64,000 nt of DNA from Paraliobacillus salinarum (GTDB taxonomy: Bacteria; Bacillota; Bacilli; Bacillales; Amphibacillaceae): contig NZ_JACEFA010000010.1 in assembly GCF_014083865.1 (NCBI RefSeq), positions 1-64,000 of the forward strand, read 5' to 3'. A program made the translations under genes and the position numbers. Shown here in pieces: positions 38,384 through 47,042 of this stretch. Below the pieces are notes generated by a model. The model saw only the letters and a program-made list of their open reading frames with translations. It made no database searches and had not been told where the DNA came from. The number at the start of each line of letters is the position of its first letter. Positions within the stretch are counted from its first letter, which is position 1.

Positions 38384-38890
38384 TTATGAACCTGCAATTA
38401 TTTTTATTTCATATTCCTCTATCTCAGATCCAATACTAGCCTCTAACTCACTGCCCCAATCCTCTATGCTGATAAATGACTCTTCTGCTTCATCATAATA
38501 TTCTGCATAGCTAATCATTCTACCATTGACATTACGACTTCTACCCTCTCCTACAACACGAGCTTGGCCCTGCTCATCTAAATAATAGGCACGCCCCTCA
38601 TACTCCAATTGTTGAGGGTAAGGTTTTTGGACAGATAATGGAATGTTTTTATAAATCCCTAATTCCAATTCATCATCCATTTCAGCTGATAGCCAGATTG
38701 TATTTCTTCCTTCTAGCAACTGATAACTAATCCATTCGTAAGCATCTTGTCTGTAAGTGATTTTTCCTACCACTTCGTAATCAACTAAATCATATACAAC
38801 AATATCTCCTACTTCAATCGATAACGGATCCCTTTCTTTCACTACTTCTTTATTCTCTTTTTTCTGAAAAAGCTTAGAGAATATTCCCAT
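38384..38890 (-). CDS. DUF4178 domain protein
   Basis: The 168-residue protein begins MGIFSKLFQKKENKEVVKER, a basic amphipathic start that could touch the membrane. A DUF4178-like beta-rich domain follows (about 22-150: IEVGDIVVYDLVDYEVVGKI, then YYLDEQGQARVVGEG). No catalytic residue is evident and no function is established. It is the first gene of the pspA operon, directly after an ECF-type promoter. Confidence 0.85.
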   Translation of the reverse strand: MGIFSKLFQKKENKEVVKERDPLSIEVGDIVVYDLVDYEVVGKITYRQDAYEWISYQLLEGRNTIWLSAEMDDELELGIYKNIPLSVQKPYPQQLEYEGRAYYLDEQGQARVVGEGRSRNVNGRMISYAEYYDEAEESFISIEDWGSELEASIGSEIEEYEIKIIAGS

Positions 38891-38924
38891 TGATGCACCT
38901 CTCTCTAATCTTTATATTATTATG

Positions 38925-38951
38925 TACGGCTTATATACAAAAATAGTTTCA
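38925..38951 (-). promoter_or_regulatory. ECF (SigW-like) promoter of the DUF4178-pspA operon
   Basis: The minus strand reads TGAAAC (38951-38946), a 17-nt spacer, then CGTA (38928-38925), about 35 bp upstream of the DUF4178 start. TGAAAC with CGTA at 16-17 bp is the hallmark of Bacillus extracytoplasmic-function sigma factors such as SigW and SigM. In B. subtilis, SigW drives a pspA gene. Confidence 0.7.
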
Positions 38952-39102
38952 AAATTTATTTGTTTTTTTTATTTTAACACAAACACCTGCTCATACCATA
39001 CTAATTACTTAGGATTATCACTGTTTATTATTATTCATTTATGCCAGAAAATAACTAAATATGATACAATGAAAGTAACTTAAGAGTAAGGGAGTGTTTT
39101 CT

Positions 39103-39561
39103 ATGACAACCAATTATAAGCACATTGTAGTCGCAGTAGATGGTTCACAAGCTTCCGAAAAAGCATTTAAACAAGCAATTGCTATTGCTAAACGTAATGA
39201 AGCACAATTAATTATTGCTCATGTTGTTGATACAAAAACAATTTCAACTGCTGAAACTTATGATCAATCACTAATTAATCGTTCTGAAATGTACGCTAAA
39301 CAATTACTCGAGGGGTATAAACAACAAGCCACAGCTGAAGGGGTTTCCTATGTGGAGGCACATATTGATTATGGTTCTCCGAAAATTAGAATTCCGAAAC
39401 ATGTAGCGAAAAAATTCAATGCTGACTTAATCATTTGTGGTGCAACTGGATTAAATGCTGTAGAGCGGTTTTTAATTGGGAGTGTATCAGAAAATATTAC
39501 GAGATACGCTTCATGTGATGTCCTAGTCGTACGCTCGGAACACGAAGAAGAGGAAGAATAA
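39103..39561 (+). CDS. Universal stress protein, UspA family
   Basis: This 152-residue Rossmann-like protein has the ATP-binding UspA signature GATGLNAVERFLIGSVSENITRY, of the form G-2x-G-9x-G-S/T. It starts MTTNYKHIVVAVDGSQASEK. The ATG at 39103 follows GGGAGTG at good spacing, so an upstream in-frame start is not needed. The tail is acidic (EHEEEEE). It is monocistronic with a strong terminator. The role is probably stress survival; the partner is unknown. Confidence 0.93.
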   Translation: MTTNYKHIVVAVDGSQASEKAFKQAIAIAKRNEAQLIIAHVVDTKTISTAETYDQSLINRSEMYAKQLLEGYKQQATAEGVSYVEAHIDYGSPKIRIPKHVAKKFNADLIICGATGLNAVERFLIGSVSENITRYASCDVLVVRSEHEEEEE

Positions 39562-39588
39562 GTTATAATAACTAATTACATTAATATA

Positions 39589-39622
39589 AGGAAATGCGAG
39601 TTCTTCTCGCATTTCCTTTTTT
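39589..39622 (+). terminator. Terminator of the universal stress protein gene
   Basis: AGGAAATGCGAG and CTCGCATTTCCT form a perfect 12-bp stem with a TTCTT loop, followed by TTTTT. Confidence 0.9.
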
Positions 39623-39649
39623 CATTCTAGTTATATTTAAGAAATTAAA

Positions 39650-39695
39650 AGCCAACTTCCTTCTATATAATTGAAATAGAAAAAAGTCGGCTAAT
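39650..39695 (-). terminator. Candidate ackA terminator
   Basis: On the minus strand AGCCGACTT pairs with AAGTTGGCT (one G-U pair) around a long loop, followed by TTTTAATT. It lies about 80 bp past the ackA stop. Confidence 0.55.
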
Positions 39696-39771
39696 ATTTA
39701 GTGTTGATCCATACGTCACAAATGTATGATTGTGTGTACCATGGAAAAACCATTAGTTATTATTACATTGC

Positions 39772-40962
39772 TTACCATGCTAAACGCTGTACATCGCGAG
39801 CAATCATAACTTCTTCATTCGTTGGGATAACAATTACTTTAACTGGTGAATGAGGATAGTTAACAAATGCTTCTTTTCCTCGAACATCATTTAGAGCGCG
39901 ATCCCAATATACACCCATAAATTCTAGTCCTTCTAATACACGTTCTCTTACTTCTTTACTGTTCTCACCAACTCCAGCTGTAAAAATGATTGCATCTACT
40001 CCATGCATTTTAGCAGCATAAGATCCAATATATTGGTGAATACGTTCAGCGAATATTTTTAGAGACAATTCTGCACGGTTATCTCCATTTTCCGCTTTTT
40101 CTTGAATATCTCTTAAATCACTAGAGAATCCAGATAATGCAAGCATACCGCTCTCTTTATTTAATACATGCAATACTTCTGCTACAGTTTTTCCTGTCTT
40201 CTCCATAATATATGGAATTAGAGCAGGATCAATGTTACCAGAACGCGTACCCATTGTTACACCTGCAAGTGGAGTGAATCCCATAGATGTATCAATTGAT
40301 TCACCATTTTCTACAGCAGCAATACTCGCACCATTACCTAAGTGACACGTAATCAAGCGTAACTTATCTAAAGGTACACTCATTAAATCTGCTGCACGCT
40401 CAGATACATATTTGTGTGATGTACCATGAAAGCCGTACTTACGAATACCATATTTTTCGTAATATTCGTATGGCAAGCTGTATAAATAAGATTGTTCCGG
40501 CATTGTTTGGTGAAATGCTGTATCAAAAACAGCGACTGATGGTACATTAGGAAGAATCTCTTTAAACGCACGAATTCCAGTTAAGTTTGCTGGATTGTGC
40601 AACGGCGCTAATTCAGATACTTCTTCAATCTCTTGAATAACTTCATCTGTTGCTAAAACAGAATCACTAAACTTCTCTCCACCATGTACGACACGATGAC
40701 CGATACCATCAATTTCTTCTAGTGAGTTGATTACTCCAGAAGCCTTTAGTTTTTCTAATAATAATTTAACAGCGACTTCATGATCAGGTATATCTGTTGT
40801 GATTGAATCTTTATTCTCATCGTACTCTAGCGTAAAAACAGAATCTTTAATACCAATACGCTCTACTAAACCTTTTGCTAAAACAGTTTCATTTGGCATT
40901 TCGAATAATTGAAATTTTAATGACGAACTACCGGCATTTATTGCTAACACGTTACTCAACAT
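39772..40962 (-). CDS. ackA: Acetate kinase
   Basis: This 396-residue enzyme interconverts acetate plus ATP with acetyl phosphate plus ADP, and makes ATP during overflow metabolism. Signature 1 is [16 protein letters not shown] at the N-terminus. Signature 2 is [13 protein letters not shown], followed by the catalytic Asp in [24 protein letters not shown] and [19 protein letters not shown]. Length is typical. It lies downstream of ytxK as in B. subtilis. A cre-like site upstream of its promoter suggests CcpA activation. Confidence 0.98.
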   Translation of the reverse strand: MLSNVLAINAGSSSLKFQLFEMPNETVLAKGLVERIGIKDSVFTLEYDENKDSITTDIPDHEVAVKLLLEKLKASGVINSLEEIDGIGHRVVHGGEKFSDSVLATDEVIQEIEEVSELAPLHNPANLTGIRAFKEILPNVPSVAVFDTAFHQTMPEQSYLYSLPYEYYEKYGIRKYGFHGTSHKYVSERAADLMSVPLDKLRLITCHLGNGASIAAVENGESIDTSMGFTPLAGVTMGTRSGNIDPALIPYIMEKTGKTVAEVLHVLNKESGMLALSGFSSDLRDIQEKAENGDNRAELSLKIFAERIHQYIGSYAAKMHGVDAIIFTAGVGENSKEVRERVLEGLEFMGVYWDRALNDVRGKEAFVNYPHSPVKVIVIPTNEEVMIARDVQRLAW

Positions 40963-41007
40963 TATTCAATCCTTTCAATTCGGGTCCAATTTAGTATATC
41001 CAATACT

Positions 41008-41064
41008 ATTCTAACCAAGTATGTCGACAGATTGCAACATAAAGCTTTAATGTTAACGTTTTCC
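41008..41064 (-). promoter_or_regulatory. ackA promoter with upstream cre-like site
   Basis: The minus strand has TTGCAA (41037-41032), an 18-nt spacer and TAGAAT (41013-41008). A cre-like TGTTAACGTTTTCC on the plus strand (41051-41064) has two mismatches to TGWAARCGNTWNCW. It is centred about 57 bp upstream of the expected start. B. subtilis ackA is activated by CcpA from a cre in the same position. Confidence 0.55.
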
Positions 41065-41089
41065 TACAAAATTTCTTATTTTCTAATAA

Positions 41090-42073
41090 TTAAAATCCTT
41101 CTTCTTTAAACCAATGATTTATCTTTTCAATCATTTGTAGCGTCGCATTCGGATTTTTAAAAGAAGGTAATTGCGCAATTAAAGCCTGTTTCGGCGGTTT
41201 TGTATTTTCTCCCTTTTTTTGCAAAACTAAAATACTTTTTGCCTGTTGCTCCGATGTGAAAATACTATTTGGCAATTGTAATAAAGCTACAATATGTGCA
41301 TGCTTTTGTAAAAACAAATGCAACTTATCTGACTGATCACTATTAAACAAGAAATTTGGAACAACAAACATCAAGAAACCTGCTTCTTTTGTATAATGTA
41401 AACTTTGCTCAATAAATAGGTGGTGTGCGTATGAATGTCCTTCATCAGATCTTAAATCGAATGACTTTGCTCTAAAATCATCTGGATAATAACCAACAGG
41501 CAGATCCGACACAACTACGTCAACTGGTTCTAATAAAAATGGTTGTAGACTATCTTGATGGAATAAGTCGATATCTATTTCTTGAAGGTTCGCACTCATT
41601 GACGCTAATTGAATTAACGTCGTATCAACATCGCTCCCATAAGCAATATATTCAGTCCCTAATTGATTAACAATAGATGAGATCAAATTTCCAGAACCTA
41701 TTGCAGGATCAAAAATGCTGAGTTTTTCTTCGCTACCAGCAAATTTATTAACAATGTACCCCATAAACATTGCAACTGTATCAGGTGTGATAAGATGCTG
41801 TTGTTGTGTTGCTCCTCGCATCCCTTTTAAAGTTGCTAATTGAATGATTTTTCGAATCTCTTCCTTTTCCAGTTTGTCTAAAGTAATCTCTTTTGCATTT
41901 TCATTAAGGTAATGAACAGTATCTTGCATTAATTCACTACTTGATACTTGTGAAAAAATATATTCTAAAGCAATAACCAGGCTTTCCAAATAAGTAATAT
42001 TTTCTTTTGTTTCAATGTTTTCTACTATGTTATTTAACTTCTCAAAATTTTGTTCTACATTTTCTTGTTTCAC
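41090..42073 (-). CDS. ytxK: YtxK-like class I SAM-dependent methyltransferase
   Basis: The 327-residue protein has an N-terminal helical domain (about 1-100) and an adenine-N6-methylase-like Rossmann domain with motif I SIFDPAIGSGNLISSI and motif IV VVSDLPVGYYPDDF. Motif IV differs from the NPPY/DPPY of active DNA methylases, so the substrate is uncertain. B. subtilis ytxK sits beside ackA in the same order. No restriction gene is nearby, so a modification role is not supported. Confidence 0.88.
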   Translation of the reverse strand: MKQENVEQNFEKLNNIVENIETKENITYLESLVIALEYIFSQVSSSELMQDTVHYLNENAKEITLDKLEKEEIRKIIQLATLKGMRGATQQQHLITPDTVAMFMGYIVNKFAGSEEKLSIFDPAIGSGNLISSIVNQLGTEYIAYGSDVDTTLIQLASMSANLQEIDIDLFHQDSLQPFLLEPVDVVVSDLPVGYYPDDFRAKSFDLRSDEGHSYAHHLFIEQSLHYTKEAGFLMFVVPNFLFNSDQSDKLHLFLQKHAHIVALLQLPNSIFTSEQQAKSILVLQKKGENTKPPKQALIAQLPSFKNPNATLQMIEKINHWFKEEGF

Positions 42074-42143
42074 TTAACTCCCTGCCTTTCAAAATAACCT
42101 AGTTCGTTATTTAATTCCTCACTATGTATCTTAACATGAAAAA

Positions 42144-42171
42144 GAATGCCATCCATATTATGAAGGCATTC
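42144..42171 (-). terminator. ytfIJ terminator
   Basis: On the minus strand GAATGCC and GGCATTC form a 7-bp stem with a 14-nt loop, followed by TTTTTCATG. Confidence 0.7.
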
Positions 42172-42191
42172 CTTATAGTTGTCTAGCATTT

Positions 42192-42611
42192 TTAGTTACT
42201 TGACTCACTGTCTCCTTGGTTTTTAGACAAAATCTCTTTAATTTTATCAAGGGCTTGAGGTGCAACTTCAACCATCTTCTCATACAAATTAGCATGTTGA
42301 TCTAAATGAACCATTTGTACACCTTGTTTGTTTATAATTAAAAATCCTACTGGCGTAATCGTAACTCCTCCACCACTTCCGCCTCCAAAAGGGTACGTCG
42401 CTTCCGATGAATCACTGTCATCTGACTGATTTGCTTGACCAAATTCACTACCGCCTGCCGCAAAACCAAACCCTACTTTTGAAACGGTAATAATTGTACT
42501 CCCATCTGGCGATTGTATGGGATCACCTATAATTGTATTCACATCAACAATTTGTTTTAAATTTTCCATTGCCGTAGTCATAAGACCTTCAATAGGATGA
42601 TTATTGTTCAT
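42192..42611 (-). CDS. ytfJ: Sporulation protein YtfJ (GerW family)
   Basis: This 139-residue protein of the GerW family is needed for normal germination in B. subtilis. It has the characteristic glycine-rich middle (VSKVGFGFAAGGSEFG, then FGGGSGGGVTITPVGFLII). The start is placed at the ATG at 42611, preceded by AAAGGAG, giving MNNNHPIEGLMTTAMENLKQ; upstream in-frame codons would include the ribosome binding site. It follows ytfI by 22 bp in a two-gene operon. Confidence 0.93.
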   Translation of the reverse strand: MNNNHPIEGLMTTAMENLKQIVDVNTIIGDPIQSPDGSTIITVSKVGFGFAAGGSEFGQANQSDDSDSSEATYPFGGGSGGGVTITPVGFLIINKQGVQMVHLDQHANLYEKMVEVAPQALDKIKEILSKNQGDSESSN

Positions 42612-42633
42612 ATTACATAGCTCCTTTTTGTAG

Positions 42634-43209
42634 TTATACATTTCTTGCTTTTATTGACTTATTTACCTGTCTATATGTATAAATAGCTTGTCCTAAACGT
42701 AGAGAAAAGATACACGTACACATTGATTTTAAAATAGGCTTCTCAAAATCGGCGTGAATCTGCATAGAGGGTTGATCTGTTATGTGAAACAACTGCTCTA
42801 ACATTGCCAGTACAGAGCCTTTAATCGCCCAACATGCACCAGTAAGCATACCTGTTGCTGCTGCATTTTTTGTTCCGATCGTTGTTTCCCAAGATTCAAT
42901 TTCTAGCGATACTTTTTTTAAATACTTGCTTATTTTGGTCTTACGATTTTTTAAATTTGTTTTTTCTTTTATTTTTAACAGCTGCTCGTTCGATTGATGG
43001 ATCAACTGGTCTGTTTCGTCTAGATCATCTTCGGTAGGTACATCCCACGTTCTATCAAATGTAGTTAAGGGAATCTGTGCAATTGTTACTTGAATCAACA
43101 CTCGAACACCTTGATCATAAATTAGTTCACATCTAAGTTTCACTCGTAATAGCATGGCAAGACTAAGTACAATTAAGATCAATAAAATGATGACAATTAT
43201 GATTAACAT
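42634..43209 (-). CDS. ytfI: DUF2953 family membrane protein YtfI
   Basis: This 191-residue protein has one N-terminal transmembrane helix (about 1-20, MLIIIVIILLILIVLSLAML) followed by a soluble domain of the DUF2953 type. It is always found with ytfJ in Bacillus spore-formers, which suggests a sporulation role. A GGGGTG ribosome binding site precedes the ATG. No catalytic motif is seen. Confidence 0.87.
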   Translation of the reverse strand: MLIIIVIILLILIVLSLAMLLRVKLRCELIYDQGVRVLIQVTIAQIPLTTFDRTWDVPTEDDLDETDQLIHQSNEQLLKIKEKTNLKNRKTKISKYLKKVSLEIESWETTIGTKNAAATGMLTGACWAIKGSVLAMLEQLFHITDQPSMQIHADFEKPILKSMCTCIFSLRLGQAIYTYRQVNKSIKARNV

Positions 43210-43340
43210 AAAGTTTCACCCCTTTTACATTAGTATGGTGTGAATATATCGCTCATAAACCTTACTTTTCGAATTTATGTTTAGAAGCCTTGTTTTTTGG
43301 ATATATGTTAATATTAAAGATTAATAAAGGAGGAATAATA

Positions 43341-44135
43341 ATGGCATCATCTATTTATTTTTATTACACTAAAGAAAGCGTTAACAGCGAAGAGGTCGAT
43401 TCATTAGCAGCACTAGCACATACATATGGGTTTGAAGTAAGCAAAGATCGGAAAACGGCAGATATTATCATTTGCTTAGGTGATGACGGTGTGTATTTAC
43501 AAGGAGTTCGTAATACTGGATTTAGAAATGATTGTCTTTATGTAGGTATGACAAAGGATAATCAAGCGGGGTTATATAGTGATTTTTCTTTCGATTCCCC
43601 TAAAAAAATGTTCGAGGCTCTTTCATCTGACAATCTACAGGCTGAGAAATTTCCTATTATCGATGTTTCTATAAATGGAGAAACGCCTTTCTATTGTTTG
43701 AATGAAGCAAGTTTACGTTCTTCCATTATAAAAACAATCGCGATCGATGTATACATCAATGATACTTACTTAGAAAGATTTCGAGGAGACGGTTTAATTG
43801 TTGCAACTCCAACAGGAAGTACAGGGTATAACAAGTCTACACAAGGGGCGATTTTAGACCCGACTATTCCGTGTTTTCAAATGACCGAGATTGCATCACT
43901 TAACAATAATTATTATCGTACGCTTGGAACATCTTTAGTTTTATCAAAAGATAAAAAATTACGTTTAGAGATTATTCAAGATGGTAACGACTATCCAATC
44001 ATCGGATTAGATAATGAAGCTTATTCTATTCGAAATATAAAAGATATAACTGTAGGAATGTCTGGTCGTTATATTCAAATGATTAAACTACCTAACAACA
44101 ATTATTGGGAAAGAATCAAACGTACCTTCCTCTAA
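43341..44135 (+). CDS. NAD kinase (NadK2/YtdI type)
   Basis: This 264-residue enzyme phosphorylates NAD to NADP. The start is set at the ATG at 43341 after AAAGGAGGA, giving MASSIYFYYTKESVN, like B. subtilis YtdI. Family motifs FRGDGLIVATPTGSTGYNKS and YPIIGLDNEA, and the end WERIKRTFL, are conserved. The ATP-binding GGDG motif reads GDDG at residues 47-50, with Val instead of Thr after it. Similar GDD forms are, to my recollection, found in other Bacillus NadK2 proteins, so loss of activity should not be assumed. Confidence 0.92.
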   Translation: MASSIYFYYTKESVNSEEVDSLAALAHTYGFEVSKDRKTADIIICLGDDGVYLQGVRNTGFRNDCLYVGMTKDNQAGLYSDFSFDSPKKMFEALSSDNLQAEKFPIIDVSINGETPFYCLNEASLRSSIIKTIAIDVYINDTYLERFRGDGLIVATPTGSTGYNKSTQGAILDPTIPCFQMTEIASLNNNYYRTLGTSLVLSKDKKLRLEIIQDGNDYPIIGLDNEAYSIRNIKDITVGMSGRYIQMIKLPNNNYWERIKRTFL

Positions 44136-44159
44136 TATAATCGAGTATTTTAAAAATAA

Positions 44160-44187
44160 AGAGTAGTGCTTATATAAGCACTACTCT
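44160..44187. terminator. Bidirectional terminator between nadK and the SASP gene
   Basis: A 28-bp perfect palindrome has half-sites AGAGTAGTGCTTAT and ATAAGCACTACTCT. A T-rich stretch follows on the minus strand. It serves two convergent genes. Confidence 0.8.
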
Positions 44188-44200
44188 AAGCCATTATATA

Positions 44201-44401
44201 TTATTTTGGTTGTCCACCTAGTTGTTGTTCAGCCATTTGAACTAGACGTTTTGTAATCTCACCACCAACAGATCCGTTAGCGCGAGCAGTTGTATCAGGA
44301 CCAAGATTTACACCAAATTCTTGAGCAATCTCATACTTCATTTGATCCAATGCTTGACTTACACCAGGAACTACTAAGTTGTTTGAAGAATTGTTAGCCA
44401 T
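44201..44401 (-). CDS. sspA: Alpha/beta-type small acid-soluble spore protein
   Basis: This 66-residue SASP coats spore DNA and protects it from UV and heat. The germination protease site lies in [11 protein letters not shown] (cleavage before Phe). The DNA-binding segment [16 protein letters not shown] and the start [16 protein letters not shown] are typical. An AGAGGAGGTG ribosome binding site is present. B. subtilis sspA is likewise beside thiI. The exact paralogue name (sspA, B, C or D) cannot be fixed. Confidence 0.96.
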   Translation of the reverse strand: MANNSSNNLVVPGVSQALDQMKYEIAQEFGVNLGPDTTARANGSVGGEITKRLVQMAEQQLGGQPK

Positions 44402-44430
44402 GTTTTTTCACCTCCTCTGTGGTACATTAC

Positions 44431-44460
44431 TAGAATGTGCAGGAAGAGGAGATGTCATAC
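44431..44460 (-). promoter_or_regulatory. SigG-type promoter of the SASP gene
   Basis: The minus strand reads GTATGA (44460-44455), a 17-nt spacer, then CATTCTA (44437-44431). This fits the SigG pattern (-35 GNATR, -10 CATNNTA) expected for forespore SASP genes. Confidence 0.65.
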
Positions 44461-44529
44461 GGAAAAAAAACTGGTAGTTGTTTCAATAATAACCTATATT
44501 TCTTAATGTACATGAACAAGCTTCATATG

Positions 44530-45729
44530 CTAAAATAGCGCCTCAAAATCGTTCGCTTCAGAATCCTCTGTTAACATTATTGTTTCAATGTTATTCATCA
44601 TATTCTGTATATCATCTTCCATGTTGATTAAGCTTTCAAAATATTTAACTTTATCAAGTTTAGGTTTTGTTTTTGGAGCTTTTGGCACAAATACAGTACA
44701 GCAATCTTCATGTGGTCTGATTGATATGTCATACGTCTTAATTTCTTTTGCAATACGAATAATCTCTTCCTTATCCATTGAAACTAAAGGGCGTAAAACA
44801 GGATAGTTTGTCACATCATTAATGGCATGCATACTCTGCATGGTTTGACTAGCTACTTGACCAAGACTTTCGCCGGTTGTTATCGATAAGATGTTTTCTC
44901 GTTCCGCAATTTTTTCACTTATTTTCAGCATCATCCGACGCATCACAGTCATCGAATAACCATGCGGTATATTTTTATGAATCTTCTGCTGTAGTGTAGC
45001 AAAAGGTACAACATGCACTTTAATTTGATTCCCGTAATAAGTTAATTGTTTTGCAAGATCGATTACTTTCTGTTTCGCTGCTTCACTTGTAAAAGGAGGA
45101 GAATGAAAATGTATCACTTCCAGCCTTACACCTCTTCGCATCATCAAATAACCTGCCACAGGACTATCAATTCCGCCAGATAGTAATAATGCTGTTTTCC
45201 CAGCTGAACCAACAGGAAGACCAGCTGCTCCTTTTATTCTTTTAGACGTGATATAGGTAGCTTGAGTTCGTATATCAATATGAATTTCCACGTCTGGATG
45301 ATGTACATCAACTGTATATTCTTCTGTATTTCTTAATAAATGTGATCCTACTACATGATTAAATTCTTGGGATCCGATTGGAAAACTTTTATCTGCTCTT
45401 CGCGTTGTAATTTTAAATGTTGTACCGGCTTTATGATCCGTTAAGGCTGCTAATGCTGCTTCCTTAATTTTATTTTCATCATTTTCAACTTTTATTGCTA
45501 AGCTAAGACTTTGAATTCCAAAGATGGATTGACAAGCATCAAGAATTGGATCAGGCGCTTGTCCGTTTAACATGATAGTCATTCGATCTCTTGCATTATG
45601 AATCTTAACTGCTGGATATTGCTTTAACTTTGTTCGAACATTTTCATGTAATTGAAATATAAATTTTTTTCGGTTTTTACCTTTTAATGAAAGTTCTCCA
45701 TAACGTATTAAAATATGATCATATAACAT
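44530..45729 (-). CDS. thiI: tRNA 4-thiouridine synthase / thiazole sulfur transfer protein ThiI
   Basis: This 399-residue enzyme adenylates tRNA U8 and accepts sulfur to make 4-thiouridine. The N-terminal ferredoxin-like and THUMP domains span about 1-165. The PP-loop AANH domain has ALLLSGGIDSPVAGYLMMRRG near 185. As in B. subtilis there is no C-terminal rhodanese domain. The start is set at the ATG at 45729 (MLYDHILIRYGELSLKGKN), 5 bp after the cysteine desulfurase stop, rather than an upstream start overlapping it. The partner NifS supplies sulfur. Confidence 0.95.
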   Translation of the reverse strand: MLYDHILIRYGELSLKGKNRKKFIFQLHENVRTKLKQYPAVKIHNARDRMTIMLNGQAPDPILDACQSIFGIQSLSLAIKVENDENKIKEAALAALTDHKAGTTFKITTRRADKSFPIGSQEFNHVVGSHLLRNTEEYTVDVHHPDVEIHIDIRTQATYITSKRIKGAAGLPVGSAGKTALLLSGGIDSPVAGYLMMRRGVRLEVIHFHSPPFTSEAAKQKVIDLAKQLTYYGNQIKVHVVPFATLQQKIHKNIPHGYSMTVMRRMMLKISEKIAERENILSITTGESLGQVASQTMQSMHAINDVTNYPVLRPLVSMDKEEIIRIAKEIKTYDISIRPHEDCCTVFVPKAPKTKPKLDKVKYFESLINMEDDIQNMMNNIETIMLTEDSEANDFEALF

Positions 45730-45734
45730 AGTTT

Positions 45735-46874
45735 CTACCCCATTACTAAACTTAGTTGTTTTGTTACCTTTCGTAAAGAACGACAAAATAATTCAACCTC
45801 TTCGTGTGTGTTTTCATATGAAAAGCTTACTCGAAGACCTGACTTTGCAATTTCGGTTGACATATCCATTGCGCGTAAAACAGCACTCTCGTCAGGTTTT
45901 TTTGATGAGCAGGCTGATTTCGTCGAGATAAAAATGTCTCTTTCACCAAGTGCATGAATAATTACTTCTGGTTTATAACCAGGTATAGAAAAATTTAAAA
46001 TATGCGGAGCTTGATTTTCTATTGTATTAAAGTGAATATGCGGTAAATCATTCAAAGATTTACGCATCAATTTATTTAATTCATTCAAATAATTTTTATT
46101 ATTTTTTTGCTTCTCATTAATTATGCGCATCGCTTTTACAAGAGACACAATACCTGCAACATTTTCCGTACCTGAGCGATAGTTATTTTGTTGTGCACCA
46201 CCGTCAAACAACGAAAATAAATGAACACTGTTTCTTATATATAATAAACCTGTACCTTTTAATCCATGAATTTTGTGACCAGAGATTGTACATAGATCTA
46301 TTCCACTATCAATAAGGGTTAATGGAACTTTACCAAAACCTTGTACGTGATCAACATGAAAAAAAGTTTTTTTACGATGTTTAATTAACTTCGCTATCTT
46401 TTCGATTGGTTGAATTGATCCGACCTCATTATTAACATGCATCACACTAACAAGAATGGTATCATCTCGTAACGCTGCTTCCAATTCATCAACATTAACG
46501 ATACCGGTTTTATCGACAGGTAAATAAGTTACATCAAAACCAATTTCCTCTAATGATTTACATGCTTCAAGTACAGAAGGATGTTCAATTGTCGTTGTAA
46601 TAATATGTTTGCCCTTGTTTTGATGAGCTAATGCGATGCCCTTGATCGCCATATTATTTCCTTCTGTTCCTCCAGATGTGAAAACCACCTCGCTTGCCTC
46701 AACATTTAAAATAGAAGCAGCTTGTTCATGGGCCTTTCTAAGTAATTTTTCCGCTTCAAAACCAAAGCGATGAATAGATGATGGATTACCATAGTATCGC
46801 TGTGATACTTCTTGAAAACTTTGTAACACATTAGCATACGGTCTTGTCGTTGCGCTATTATCAAAGTAGATCAT
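45735..46874 (-). CDS. Cysteine desulfurase (NifS/IscS family) dedicated to ThiI
   Basis: This 379-residue PLP enzyme takes sulfur from cysteine. The PLP lysine lies in CTISGHKIHGLKGTG, and the catalytic cysteine lies on the loop STKSACSSKK near 325. Family hallmarks FDNSATTRP at the start and FTSGGTEGNNMAI are intact. It lies 5 bp upstream of thiI. The pairing matches B. subtilis nifZ-thiI, where the desulfurase feeds tRNA thiolation. Confidence 0.95.
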   Translation of the reverse strand: MIYFDNSATTRPYANVLQSFQEVSQRYYGNPSSIHRFGFEAEKLLRKAHEQAASILNVEASEVVFTSGGTEGNNMAIKGIALAHQNKGKHIITTTIEHPSVLEACKSLEEIGFDVTYLPVDKTGIVNVDELEAALRDDTILVSVMHVNNEVGSIQPIEKIAKLIKHRKKTFFHVDHVQGFGKVPLTLIDSGIDLCTISGHKIHGLKGTGLLYIRNSVHLFSLFDGGAQQNNYRSGTENVAGIVSLVKAMRIINEKQKNNKNYLNELNKLMRKSLNDLPHIHFNTIENQAPHILNFSIPGYKPEVIIHALGERDIFISTKSACSSKKPDESAVLRAMDMSTEIAKSGLRVSFSYENTHEEVELFCRSLRKVTKQLSLVMG

Positions 46875-47001
46875 TTTATGTCTCCTTATTCTCGTTTATG
46901 CAATGCATTATGTTAACACAGAACGAGGATAATAAAAAGGAGTCTACGCAAAATAATCACATATTTCTTTTTACTATCACATTTTTGTCATTATTAATTA
47001 A

Positions 47002-47033
47002 AAATCCCTTACTATAAATGCAGTAAGGGATTT
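47002..47033 (-). terminator. Terminator after the small gene downstream of ezrA
   Basis: AAATCCCTTACT and AGTAAGGGATTT form a perfect 12-bp stem with an 8-nt loop. T-rich sequence follows on the minus strand. Confidence 0.8.
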
Positions 47034-47042
47034 AATAAGACA

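Noticed and set aside
41090-42073. N6-adenine DNA methylase-like protein as part of a restriction-modification system
   Set aside because: This is the chromosomal ytxK locus beside ackA. Motif IV is DLPVGYY rather than NPPY, and no restriction gene is nearby.
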